Source: a virus. Taken from it: a stretch of 49,857 bases of DNA. Made by a program: the position numbers and the translations under genes. Location of the stretch: IMG/VR virus record IMGVR_UViG_3300029319_000086, positions 1 through 49,857 of that record. One strand, 5' to 3'. The notes beneath the pieces were generated by a model. The model did no database searches. It was not told the DNA's origin and saw only the letters and a list, made by a program, of their open reading frames with translations. This document shows positions 17,701 through 25,547 of the stretch, piece after piece. Within the stretch, counting starts at the first letter, position 1. Each line of letters opens with the position of its first letter.

Positions 17701-20498
17701 AATTCATTTAAAGCCGCAGTTCTTTCTTCTATAGATATATTTGCATCAAGAGCGATGTTTTCTAGTTCTAATTTTCTGTTTTCAATTTCTACTCTTGAAA
17801 GCATTTCACGCAAAGCTATGGTTTCTACTTCACCAAGCTTGCCAGTAAGCTCCGCTTCGGCTAATCTTTCATCTACTTGCGCTCTATACTCAGCTAATGT
17901 GATTTGTCTTTCATCTACAGCAACCCCTCTTTCTCCAACTGCAGCTTCCCTTTGACCTAATCTCAAGCTTTCAAGATCCAAAACAAAATCAAGCAACTGC
18001 TGTGCTGTTTCTGTTCTTGACTGTTGCTCTGTAATTGCTTGCGTAGTTCTAGATCTATTTATTGAATCTAAAAGAGTTAACGTTTCTTTTGCTTCAAGCC
18101 TTAATTTTTCATCTAAGTTTATTTCTGCTTGTATTAAATCTTGTGTTCGTTTTTCTTCTAACTCAATACCAGATCGTATATTAGCACCCGATGCAGAGAT
18201 TCCTCCACCTTCAATTAGCCCTTTTCTTTGCAATCCTTCATATGCTTTATCATAACGCATATTGATTAGGTTTATTTGTTTAGATAGAAGATCATCTCTA
18301 TCTACTTCCATAGATTCTAAGATTGTATCAATTTTACTATTTAGCTCATCGTCAGCCGCATCATCTGCTTCAAACAAACTTTGAGAAGCAGATAAAATTT
18401 CTTCTAAAATTGTAGGCAAATATCGATCAACTATATTTATTGCTGCTTCGGCTTCAGCAAAATCTTCTAAATCCGTTTTGTAGTTATTATAGACCTCATC
18501 TAAGGTCGCTTTTATTTCTTTAATTGTTTCCGCATTAGACAGGTCTATGTTTTCTACTAACGTTATAAACTCTGCTGCAAACTCATCTAAATCGCTTTCA
18601 TCACCCGAAGGCTCAATGTCATCTCCATCCAACCCTTCAATAACTACATCTTCATCATCTGCTATAGGGGGCAATAACCCTGCTGCTCTAGCTTCTTCTT
18701 CTACATCACTTTCTGGAAGGTCATCTAATTGAGATTTGGCTCTATCAATAAAAGTATCATCTGCACCTAGACCTGTATCTTCGTCTGCTGTAACAGATTC
18801 TTCTTCAGCGTCTACGTCTTGAGGGACATCTTCCTTATCTTCTATAACAGATAAAACTGCTTGATTTAAAAGAAGCTCCCAATCAAAGTTTTCTCCTGCT
18901 CTATCAGTTAACTCTAAAAACTTATCAAAAACTTTACCTTTATCTGTATCTAAATTAAACCCTTTACTACTATAAACATTAGCAAGTCTATTTAATTCAG
19001 TATCATACAACTCTTGAGTAAATTCATCTTTAGCTTCAATGTTAATTTTGTTTTCTGTATCAATATCTAGTTCAATTTCATCTTCAATATCTGCGTCTGT
19101 TTTAACATCTGCTTCTTGAACGTCTAAATCTTCTTTACGTTCTTCTCTTTTAACCCTATCAACTTCATTTACAGCAAACGCATTTAACTGTCTAACCCAA
19201 TTTCTTGAATCGTCTGCATCGTAAATATCAGCAAACCTAGTATTAAATACATTAATTGGGATATCCCCTAACTCAGGATATTCTTTAAATAACCTATCGT
19301 ATTCTGTTCGTAAATTATCTGAATTAAGTTCATACGGCTCTTCTTTTGTCCCACCAACTCTTACATCCGTAGCAGTACGACCATCGGCTGCTAATCTTTC
19401 AGGATCATCACTTTCAACAACATCTACTTCTTGAGAAGGATCTATTGATGCTTGACTCTTATCATATCCTGCTTCAAGAGATAATTTATTTACTACGTTT
19501 CGTAACGTTGCATCCCATGGTGCGCCTAACCTAACCCTGTCGTTAAAAGAAAAAATAATATCAGATCTTGAAATTGTATTATTATCAACAAGGTTTTTTA
19601 AGATTGGATCTGCATTTAATAGCTCATCTAACAATCCAGTAACTTGCTCTTGCGTAAACTCAACAGGCGTATTGTCAGAGTCTATAACGTCATCAGTTAA
19701 ATCTCTTACTGTCTCAACTGTATCAGCCCTATCTTTATTTTCTTGCGCTTCTCTTTCAAGTCTTTCAGCCTCAGTTTCTCCAGTATCTGCACCTGCTGCA
19801 TCTAACGTTCTTCTGTATTGAAGGAAAGCATCACGCAGTTGCGATCTCCAATCGACACCTTGTACAAAATTATCAGCAAATATACCTTGTATATCTAGAG
19901 GAGAAACTGGTTGATTATTATACGTTGATTGATTGTCAAAAAATAATTCTGACAATGAATTAATTTCATTAACATACTCTTCATTAGAAAAATCGCTAAG
20001 AGAAGGCGTGTCTATATCGACTTCTGTGTCAACGCCACTAGCGATGCTTTCTCTTGCTTTTCTTTGTTCTTCCGACTCGCTTGCAATTTTATCTAAAGCA
20101 TCTTGCGTTTCATCTGTGCGAGTGTTAAGATTGATATTTGTCTGCACTTGATCGCGGTCAAACCTACCTTCAACTTCTTCTTCATCAGATAATGGATCTG
20201 GTTTTCCCACTTTATTTATATCATCTATCAATCCCTGCACTTCATCATCAGAAACGTTTACAACATTGCCACTTCGTACTAATTTATCCGCTTCACGTTG
20301 AAGTGTAGCTACCCAATTATCGCTTTCATATTGTACATCATTAAATGCTAACAGTAGGTTGTTTCTATCTGCAGGAGATAATCCATCTGTTTCTTTTATT
20401 ATACGAGAAATTTCTTTTTCAACATTTAAAGGTTTTAATTCTGGGATAAAAGAAGCTTCTTGTTCTCTCGTAGCTCCAGAATAAGTAACGTTAGACAT
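14706..20498 (-). CDS. Giant coiled-coil internal virion protein with repeated W-motif domains
   Basis: 1930 aa. Residues 1-690 are acidic and contain a recurring ~60-residue helical unit ending in a W-x2-x-L motif (near 60, 216, 329, 434 and 540); a sixth copy (GNWAFQLDNF) lies near 1800. Residues about 700-1470 form a long coiled coil built from degenerate repeats of the type L-ERQ--LEE-L. A Gly-rich segment (TAGGVGTGGSRDRGGG) near 1500 is followed by moderately hydrophobic sequence and an acidic C-terminus. For a podovirus this size and architecture suggest an ejected protein extending across the periplasm; a tape-measure role is the alternative. No enzyme motif seen. Confidence 0.6.
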   Translation of the reverse strand: MSNVTYSGATREQEASFIPELKPLNVEKEISRIIKETDGLSPADRNNLLLAFNDVQYESDNWVATLQREADKLVRSGNVVNVSDDEVQGLIDDINKVGKPDPLSDEEEVEGRFDRDQVQTNINLNTRTDETQDALDKIASESEEQRKARESIASGVDTEVDIDTPSLSDFSNEEYVNEINSLSELFFDNQSTYNNQPVSPLDIQGIFADNFVQGVDWRSQLRDAFLQYRRTLDAAGADTGETEAERLEREAQENKDRADTVETVRDLTDDVIDSDNTPVEFTQEQVTGLLDELLNADPILKNLVDNNTISRSDIIFSFNDRVRLGAPWDATLRNVVNKLSLEAGYDKSQASIDPSQEVDVVESDDPERLAADGRTATDVRVGGTKEEPYELNSDNLRTEYDRLFKEYPELGDIPINVFNTRFADIYDADDSRNWVRQLNAFAVNEVDRVKREERKEDLDVQEADVKTDADIEDEIELDIDTENKINIEAKDEFTQELYDTELNRLANVYSSKGFNLDTDKGKVFDKFLELTDRAGENFDWELLLNQAVLSVIEDKEDVPQDVDAEEESVTADEDTGLGADDTFIDRAKSQLDDLPESDVEEEARAAGLLPPIADDEDVVIEGLDGDDIEPSGDESDLDEFAAEFITLVENIDLSNAETIKEIKATLDEVYNNYKTDLEDFAEAEAAINIVDRYLPTILEEILSASQSLFEADDAADDELNSKIDTILESMEVDRDDLLSKQINLINMRYDKAYEGLQRKGLIEGGGISASGANIRSGIELEEKRTQDLIQAEINLDEKLRLEAKETLTLLDSINRSRTTQAITEQQSRTETAQQLLDFVLDLESLRLGQREAAVGERGVAVDERQITLAEYRAQVDERLAEAELTGKLGEVETIALREMLSRVEIENRKLELENIALDANISIEERTAALNELSTIKNIELDAKKYNLEEVLGLQGLSLSERRLRLDEFLGEAGIEAEEREFVLNKMLGEGELAIRREQQDLEFARFNLTDFIERKNLLLAENQQKLEAGQINERQALEEQRLLLDQFIANNKVVLDQNAQRIDEKRLEYDQLSREEQLDWEKTLGLERLSLEGEQLDLEEKRILLQDLTANRSIDLDQKQLVLEEAIFNTEFDLSERQFFLEEFLSKSELSLRDQQIAQEMILSNARIRQDDERLDLEERQYTLEETLRVSDQLGFIINKDGIPVKTLKAKAQEDSSRLANQGLDLERQQLDATIDQFNKELQQQFRMFQANYGLSERELSNAQEEFSKRYELDAAELNLTIRTAFEQNILNIEELDIRRGELDLSKIQVENEAELALARLDADADALQAQITQQSLDRELDKLEAAGNLKLSYLEFEARRSEAERMDELALTEAANEYAISREKLALTRYQVDQDVLQRGLDRAQSARFWANEFGLDKRQVEQALDFAKDLHDEKLIALRQEYDMTEEEFNRFMSEYDNYEKSEARRDSIWAEVLDGNLLDTDKGKEKFAAIMSVMGMTAGGVGTGGSRDRGGGFFSGLGEAFFSGVGAGVGDVTREGVVDLYNSFLDNSSPDEGGAGAAKFATSTLPTFLKGVQSKLDSFLPGEGMGFWNKTVPYMAMAYASFKTVSHVKSLYDGSASKKWFKEGMQIPQKDITRMANAGLFAPEIYEEDMNFYSMWFDWSKGEIKYENVDGKTVHEEKIEDFVLRTNKVFLPIDAFAVQLGVSVDDMQENFGIMDNYSNEKSGREFNPTYVIISVDKNRPLQSSYDQYGDELTENNLNQFLDDKISTDPRLREYDKVDLFNQFADKYNEDNIGNWAFQLDNFLMDEADKIAPSPDQTTSIRFVGSNIENNEYRNDFIIEGEQAAPYVSNMMDYDPNRRSFLDDMRDREKEGTLYIERVRDEEAYAQSREERMNRFVDDVMSDTSEDPSYLTSDEKSEEAIREGYVG

Positions 20499-20507
20499 TT
20501 TAGTCTC

Positions 20508-20819
20508 CTAGTATAAACCCAATAAAAACAACCACTTAACGCGGTTAGCCCAATACGCTGCGCTCATTTTCCCTTTTGCTATATTCTTAGAGTGCCTTGC
20601 CTTAAAACTGGCTCTCTTCTTTTTCATCTTAGAAGATTCGCCTTTCTTAGGTTTCCCTGCAGTCTTAGCACCTTGCTCTCCAAAACGTATAGTTTTTACC
20701 TTATCACCTTCTTTAGCTACAACTACATGTGATTTTTTTGGGTGATTTGGCGTTCTTTTAGGTCGATTAAAACCAGACACTCCTGCTCTTGCAAGCCGTG
20801 GATCTTTTTTCTTTGGCAT
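20508..20819 (-). CDS. Small basic phage protein (KARHSKNIAKGKMSAAYW type)
   Basis: 103 aa from the ATG at 20819 (MPKKKDPRLARAG); a longer frame to 20924 overlaps the neighbouring gene and is unlikely. It is very Lys/Arg-rich with the conserved-looking block FKARHSKNIAKGKMSAAYW and a C-terminal WANRVKW. Proteins with this block are frequent in aquatic podo- and myoviruses, always unannotated and next to other basic small proteins. A DNA-condensing or virion-core role is plausible. It is the last member of the basic cluster before the giant internal genes. Confidence 0.7.
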   Translation of the reverse strand: MPKKKDPRLARAGVSGFNRPKRTPNHPKKSHVVVAKEGDKVKTIRFGEQGAKTAGKPKKGESSKMKKKRASFKARHSKNIAKGKMSAAYWANRVKWLFLLGLY

Positions 20820-20823
20820 GTTA

Positions 20824-21075
20824 TTACCTATATCGTTTTGTTTTTTTAGCAATACGTTTAGGTTGCTTAGAAACCTGCTTGCCTTTTTTAGTATCTTTAC
20901 GCTTTTTGCGAGAAGTTGCAGCATACTCGCTTGAAGACAAAGCTTTTATTGCAGCAGTTGGCAGATATCGTTCACCTGTAGCTTTTGAACCTTGCGTAGA
21001 CGGCTTACCGCTTTTAGTACGCCATTTCTGCTTAGTCCATTTTTTTAAACTCTTTTGACTTTTTTTTAACGCCAA
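20824..21075 (-). CDS. Small basic phage protein (DUF5872-like pattern)
   Basis: 83 aa, TTG start at 21075 (MALKKSQKSLKKWTKQKW). The motifs WRTKSGKPSTQG, GERYLPTAAIKALSSSEYAA and RKKRKDTKKGKQ recur in many phage and algal-virus proteins; I recall a DUF name (DUF5872) but cannot confirm. Net charge is extremely positive. It overlaps the end of the 21066 gene, so translation is coupled. Candidate nucleic-acid-binding protein, possibly packaged. Confidence 0.7.
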   Translation of the reverse strand: MALKKSQKSLKKWTKQKWRTKSGKPSTQGSKATGERYLPTAAIKALSSSEYAATSRKKRKDTKKGKQVSKQPKRIAKKTKRYR

Positions 21076-21245
21076 CTTTTACGCGCTTTCTCTTTAGCCT
21101 TTTTAGATAAGTCAGTATAATGATAAAGACGTATACTGCTTGGCCTATGCGTTGCCCCACTATGAATTACGCCATTTTTCATTTTATGTGTTTTGCCCGT
21201 AAAAGCAGAACCGTCTTTTTTATAATGTCTTGATTTAGGGGCCAT
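21066..21245 (-). CDS. 59-aa basic phage protein
   Basis: Runs from the ATG at 21245 to the TAA at 21066; the first base overlaps the previous stop (TAATG). The sequence starts MAPKSRHYKKDGSAFTG and has THKMKNGVIHSG followed by a DLSKKAKEKARKS tail, a pattern seen in small proteins of marine phages. Basic, without cysteines. It overlaps the next gene by 10 bases. Role unknown; likely functions with its basic neighbours. Confidence 0.65.
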   Translation of the reverse strand: MAPKSRHYKKDGSAFTGKTHKMKNGVIHSGATHRPSSIRLYHYTDLSKKAKEKARKSWR

Positions 21246-21430
21246 TACTTATAACCTCCACCTGCAGCTTTGTAACGTTTTGCTAACATTTGCGCTTTAC
21301 GAGCACTCCACTGTCCTGCTTTGCCACCTTTTGAACCTGCTTTAATTTGGTTAAAAAGACGTTTTCGCATAGTGGGCTTAGTGTAATTACCTGCTTCGTT
21401 TACTCTTGATTTTGCTTTTTTCTTAGCCAT
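21245..21430 (-). CDS. 61-aa basic phage protein (KSRVNEAGNYTKP type)
   Basis: MAKKKAKSRVNEAGNYTKP, then RKRLFNQIKAGSKGGKAGQW, then SARKAQMLAKRYKAAGGGY. This sequence pattern is strikingly conserved in many uncultivated aquatic phages as far as I recall, without known function. Highly positive charge, helical middle. Its presence supports an aquatic phage origin. It is coupled to the following gene by a one-base overlap. Confidence 0.8.
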   Translation of the reverse strand: MAKKKAKSRVNEAGNYTKPTMRKRLFNQIKAGSKGGKAGQWSARKAQMLAKRYKAAGGGYK

Positions 21431-21462
21431 AGTATTTTAGAAGGCGTATTACTTGTTAACAA

Positions 21463-21600
21463 TTAATATCCGTATTTACTGCGCGACTTACTCATTGCTT
21501 TCTTTTTCTTTTTTGCTTTTGGAGCTACAGCTTTTGCTTTTGCTTTTGCTTTTTTCTTTTTGGGTTTTGATAGCATTCCCATACGAGTCATTCCGGGCAT
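21463..21600 (-). CDS. 45-aa Lys/Ala-rich histone-tail-like protein
   Basis: Short ORF from ATG at 21600 to TAA at 21463. After MPGMTRMGMLSKPKKKK the sequence is almost entirely Lys, Ala and Pro (KAKAKAKAVAPKAKKKKK) and ends SKSRSKYGY, like a histone H1 tail. The low-complexity DNA (repeated gcttttgctttt on the plus strand) makes this easy to overlook. It lies 8 bases after the 21608 stop, in line with the operon. Likely binds DNA nonspecifically. Confidence 0.6.
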   Translation of the reverse strand: MPGMTRMGMLSKPKKKKAKAKAKAVAPKAKKKKKAMSKSRSKYGY

Positions 21601-21607
21601 AACGACC

Positions 21608-21856
21608 TCAATTCCTTTGGTTAATGTTATGTAATACGCCTTCTAATTTGGCTTGCGAACGCAATAATTCATTTAATAACTCATTTGTATTGTCTATTTT
21701 TTGACCTAAAGATTTTAACTGTTCAACTGTTTGATCTTCAGAAGTGTTATTTTTACCTAACACTTTAGTCAAAATATAAGCAGTAAGTGCTCCACCACCC
21801 AAACCCGTTCCCCCATTTGTAAGTATCATTGTTAAAGGATCAACTGCTTCTGACAT
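21608..21856 (-). CDS. Small membrane protein, holin/XhlA-like
   Basis: 82 aa with an N-terminal hydrophobic Gly-rich helix (about residues 8-34, MILTNGGTGLGGGALTAYIL) and a C-terminal coiled coil (VEQLKSLGQKIDNTNELL). A single membrane span plus coiled coil is the layout of holin-associated proteins of the XhlA type, or of small class III holins. It is 2 bases downstream of another membrane protein gene, forming a likely lysis pair. No endolysin is adjacent; the M15 enzyme is at 2619-3038. Confidence 0.5.
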   Translation of the reverse strand: MSEAVDPLTMILTNGGTGLGGGALTAYILTKVLGKNNTSEDQTVEQLKSLGQKIDNTNELLNELLRSQAKLEGVLHNINQRN

Positions 21857-21858
21857 AA

Positions 21859-22272
21859 TTATTGTCCTTGTGTTGCTTTATAAAAACTAGCAAATGTCAT
21901 CGTGGTAATCCAACAAATTGCACCGTAAAGAGCTTCATGTTCCCACCATCCTGCCCACTCTCTACCTCCGGGAAACCCAACTATTCTCCACGCTTCGTAA
22001 AGCATTGTGACACATACCGTTGCGGCACCGGACCAATAGCCACATTTACTTGCTTCCTCTTGGGCCTTCTCTTTTTTTGTTAATGTAAGGATATCTTTGT
22101 TTAATTTTTTTACGACTTTACGACCTTCTAATGCTTCTTTGCGGTTTTGCCGACTTGCTACCCTTTCGTTATGGGCGGCTTGACGTAGTGATTTTATTTC
22201 CTCTAATGCCCTTCGATAACTGTCGCGCAACTCATCTGGTGACGCTATTCGTTCCGGTGGCAAATAAGGCAT
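21859..22272 (-). CDS. Two-span membrane protein with N-terminal coiled coil, holin candidate
   Basis: 137 aa. Residues about 10-75 are charged helices (RRALEEIKSLRQAAHNERV). Two hydrophobic segments follow: YWSGAATVCVTMLYEAW (about 79-95) and YGAICWITTMTFASFY (about 116-131), separated by an aromatic hairpin (EWAGWWEHE). With the neighbouring single-span protein it could form the holin system. The long cytosolic arm is atypical for a holin, so a virion membrane anchor remains possible. Confidence 0.5.
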   Translation of the reverse strand: MPYLPPERIASPDELRDSYRRALEEIKSLRQAAHNERVASRQNRKEALEGRKVVKKLNKDILTLTKKEKAQEEASKCGYWSGAATVCVTMLYEAWRIVGFPGGREWAGWWEHEALYGAICWITTMTFASFYKATQGQ

Positions 22273-22344
22273 TGTTTTAATCCCTTTTATATGCGTCCAT
22301 CATTGCGTTGAGATACGCCATACCAACGCGCTGAATTGCGCGAA

Positions 22345-22692
22345 TTAAGCGGCCCACGGTGCTTCTCGCTCTTTACTGGCTGTAGCTCTTGCCGCTAACT
22401 GTGCCTCCAGACCTGCCTTCTGCTCTTCGCCCCACGCTTCAAGTTGCGTGCGTGCGCGTGTAGGCAATCCCGTTAGATCGTCAAACGCTACAAAGTCACC
22501 TGCTGTCAATTCGCTCAGATCAATCGTAACCCACGGATCAGTGCTTGCCACTTCATTCGTTTCATCGTCTGTGCATGTAGCTATGCAGACTACGGCTTCG
22601 ATGACGTTTTCTTGCGTGCTGTCATCGCCAATTACTCTGGACGGTGCAACCCGTATGCGATCTGTAATAATTAGTTCGTGTGTGTAGGCCAT
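22345..22692 (-). CDS. Small tail-associated hypothetical protein
   Basis: 115 aa. The first 80 residues are beta-rich with a duplicated acidic tone (ATCTDDETNEVASTDPW, DLSELTAGDFVAFDDL), and the C-terminal 30 residues are Ala/Glu/Lys helix. Proteins of this type, with an N-terminal strand reporting HELIITDRIRV, commonly follow fibre genes in aquatic phages. Base composition is richer in GC than the internal-protein genes. Function unknown. The 72 bases before the next gene hold no feature I can see. Confidence 0.6.
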   Translation of the reverse strand: MAYTHELIITDRIRVAPSRVIGDDSTQENVIEAVVCIATCTDDETNEVASTDPWVTIDLSELTAGDFVAFDDLTGLPTRARTQLEAWGEEQKAGLEAQLAARATASKEREAPWAA

Positions 22693-22704
22693 TGTCTGCT
22701 TTCC

Positions 22705-25539
22705 TTATCTGACGTAATACAGTTCAACTGCATCTGAAATATTTTTCATCTTGATCCAACGAGGATTTACTGGTTCACCTGCTTTGACTTGTATCTGGCC
22801 TAACAAACCAATCAGCCACCACTCATCACGCTCTTCACGCGATTGATATCCCTCTACTAATGATTCATCATAATCTGGGTTTAATTTGCGAACAGATTGA
22901 GTCGATGATGTCGCGCCAGAGGGTGGAGTCCAATCTGCATCTTTAGCTATTTCTGCTCGTTCGTAGACTGCGTGCTCATCGCCTTTTTCATCGGTGTATG
23001 TCCAGACGGTAACATCTTCGCGCAGATATACACCCCAATCGTCTGTCAAATATTTATCTGTCCAATGGTTCCATGCTACGTTACCAACAAACGCGCTATT
23101 TTTATTGTCGGCTTGTGGTCGAGTAACGCCCATGATGTCGTCCGTGCTGTCCGTGTCTGCGTTATAGTAACGCACTTTATCACCATCTAAAACGATAGCG
23201 CGTCCTACCTCTGCCGACTCTCCAGAAGTTGATTCAAAATACTCTTGATAGTCAGCACCACTTGCATTCCATGCTCCATCCGCAAAAGCCTCTCCATCGC
23301 CACGCAAAACAAATTCTGTATCAGCAGATGATGCGGCATTTCCAGTGGCAACTAAAAAACTATACGCAGCAGACGAACCATTATATGCCGCACTTGCAGT
23401 CATTCTGTGCATAGCATCAGCTAATGATGTGTTGGTGTTTTCTAAAAATAATACACCACGATTACTTACCGTATTTTTAAAATATCCGGCATAATCACCA
23501 CTCGTCCCTGTTGTGGCAAAGACACGCGCTATCTGATCTGAAGTTGTGCCGATTAGTAGATCACCTTCGCTCGTGATGCGAACTTTTTCCGATTGCGAAC
23601 CACTGTTATACGTCCAAAATGCTATATTAGAGCTGTTACCGCTCGTAGCACCTGCGGAGATGCGAGTATCATTTCCGCTGCGATCAAAAAACGATGCGCT
23701 ATAACCCCAGTTGTTAGCTGCGGCAGACGCTTTTACAGCACCAGCTACGTCCAAAACTTCGGTTGGCGAAGCATTGTTTATGCCCACGCTATCTGCTGAC
23801 GCATCGACAAAAAGCGTGTCTGCGTCTACTTTGAAATCACCGTTTGACTCAAGGATAACGTGATTCGTAGACCCATCAGCTTGAAAATAGAGTCCGTAAT
23901 TTGAGCCGACAGCGTCTACGGCAATCTTACTCGTCCCGCCACCCGTTCCGCTATCCGTCATTATCAAGTACGGCGCGTCCTTGGATATTGTTACGTTGCC
24001 AGAAACACCCAATGTGCTTGAAATAGTCTGTGCGCCTGTTAGCGCGAGTGTCCCTGCGGTGACGTTGACGTTGTTGCTACCTGCGGTGATTGCCAGTGCC
24101 TGTCCTGTATCACCAATACTGTCAACGTAAAGGTTGGCCCACCGCACAGACGTAGTGCCTAAGTCATCGGTGCTATCGGTATCACTAACTATATTGCCGC
24201 CAGTAGTTAAAGACGATAATGTTCCTACAGAAGTTATTTGCGTTTGCGCAGCATCTACAGAAAGGACTTGACTTGAAAGGCTTAATCCAGTCCCTGCAAT
24301 TGCGCTTTTAATTTGCAGACCAGAAGAGTTTTCTATAGCAGTTGTTGAGGCTAATTGAACAGCAGATCCAGAAACTTTATTTGACGTAGATATTGTAGCA
24401 AGTTTACTGTCGGCAATAGCAGCATCGCTTTTAATGTCTGCATTAACTATAACATCAGAGCTTATAGCTGTTACTCCAGAAGCGTTTACTGTAACATCAC
24501 CACTTAAACTTTGATTATCCCAACTATCAGATCCATCATAAATAAGAAGCTGACCAGAGCTTGCAGAGCTTATGTTTGTGTCGTTTAACTCTGTTAACGT
24601 ATCTTCAGTTAGAATCTGAGTATCTACATAATCTTTTACAGCAGCACTTGTTGGAAGTGTTGTGTCGTTGTCATTACTACTAATTCCTTCAGATTCTGTA
24701 ACCAAAGTTGCTGCTGCTATTTGGCTTGCTGTTATAGCTAAATCAAGCTTAGATTGAGCAATTGCAGCATCACTTTTGACATCGGCATTAACTATTACGC
24801 CAGACCCTATTGCAGTTACGCCAGAAGAGTTTACTGTAATGTCACCGCTAAGTGCGGTAGGATTGTAGTTTGTTCCATCTGCTATAAGAAGATGACCAGA
24901 GGTATTAGTCCCCATAAATAAATCATCTCCTGCTACTTCAAGATCTCCAGAAACAACTGCTCTGGCTGTCGTTATAGCAAGATTAGCAGAACCCGTATTA
25001 ATTGTTAACTGATTATTGCCAGAAGTGTCTATTGTTGCGGCTGAATCAAAAGACAAGGTGGTTGCATCTGATTCAATCGTAGCAGCATCTAACGTTAAAG
25101 TAGCTGTTCCTGCGTCTAACGTAAGATTATTATTGCCAGATGTGTCAATAGTGCTAGCTGCGTCAAATGACAATGTCGTTGCTTTGACACCTAACGCTTG
25201 TCCTGTATCGCCTAAAGCATCCGTGTAAACATTAGCCCAACGCTTTGAAGTGCTACCCAAATCATCAGTGCTGTCTGTGTCCGATAAAATATTGCCGCCA
25301 CTAATTACACCTGCAGATGCTGTAATAGCCGCTGAAAAAGTCTTTGCGCCTGTTAATGTTTGCGTTTGTTGTTTTACTACAATACCGTCTGCTGAAGAAT
25401 AATCAACATTGTTTTCGTCAATGTTTGCTCCTTCAACAAAGCTTTTAATATTAGTAATCCAACCATTTAATGGGGCTGCAATTATATCAGCACCTGCTAC
25501 TGGTAAAGTAGAAACTGTTGGAGTTGTTACATTAGCCAT
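22705..25539 (-). CDS. Tail fibre/appendage with C-terminal Peptidase_G2-like self-cleaving domain
   Basis: 944 aa. The N-terminus is Thr/Ala/Val-rich and beta-repetitive. Two duplicated units are visible: NILSDTDSTDDLGSTS near residue 80 and NIVSDTDSTDDLGTTS near 450, each followed by a RWAN-Y-D--GDTGQAL stretch; a GD-TVN-SGVTAI repeat occurs near 240 and 355. From about 760 the sequence (DYQEYFES, GRAIVLDGDKVRY, DDIMGVTRP, WNHWTDKYLTDDWG) matches the Peptidase_G2 intramolecular chaperone that trimerises the fibre and then cuts itself off. This would be the host-recognition protein. Confidence 0.8.
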   Translation of the reverse strand: MANVTTPTVSTLPVAGADIIAAPLNGWITNIKSFVEGANIDENNVDYSSADGIVVKQQTQTLTGAKTFSAAITASAGVISGGNILSDTDSTDDLGSTSKRWANVYTDALGDTGQALGVKATTLSFDAASTIDTSGNNNLTLDAGTATLTLDAATIESDATTLSFDSAATIDTSGNNQLTINTGSANLAITTARAVVSGDLEVAGDDLFMGTNTSGHLLIADGTNYNPTALSGDITVNSSGVTAIGSGVIVNADVKSDAAIAQSKLDLAITASQIAAATLVTESEGISSNDNDTTLPTSAAVKDYVDTQILTEDTLTELNDTNISSASSGQLLIYDGSDSWDNQSLSGDVTVNASGVTAISSDVIVNADIKSDAAIADSKLATISTSNKVSGSAVQLASTTAIENSSGLQIKSAIAGTGLSLSSQVLSVDAAQTQITSVGTLSSLTTGGNIVSDTDSTDDLGTTSVRWANLYVDSIGDTGQALAITAGSNNVNVTAGTLALTGAQTISSTLGVSGNVTISKDAPYLIMTDSGTGGGTSKIAVDAVGSNYGLYFQADGSTNHVILESNGDFKVDADTLFVDASADSVGINNASPTEVLDVAGAVKASAAANNWGYSASFFDRSGNDTRISAGATSGNSSNIAFWTYNSGSQSEKVRITSEGDLLIGTTSDQIARVFATTGTSGDYAGYFKNTVSNRGVLFLENTNTSLADAMHRMTASAAYNGSSAAYSFLVATGNAASSADTEFVLRGDGEAFADGAWNASGADYQEYFESTSGESAEVGRAIVLDGDKVRYYNADTDSTDDIMGVTRPQADNKNSAFVGNVAWNHWTDKYLTDDWGVYLREDVTVWTYTDEKGDEHAVYERAEIAKDADWTPPSGATSSTQSVRKLNPDYDESLVEGYQSREERDEWWLIGLLGQIQVKAGEPVNPRWIKMKNISDAVELYYVR

Positions 25540-25547
25540 TTTAGCAC

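Noticed and set aside
6812-18732. Plus-strand ORFs opposite the giant minus genes
   Set aside because: They are shadows of the internal-protein genes: no SD, Ser/Leu-rich antisense composition.
21463-21600. Short tandem repeat or CRISPR-like array (gcttttgctttt)
   Set aside because: It is the codon pattern of a Lys/Ala-rich protein; unit length is 6 bases with no spacers.
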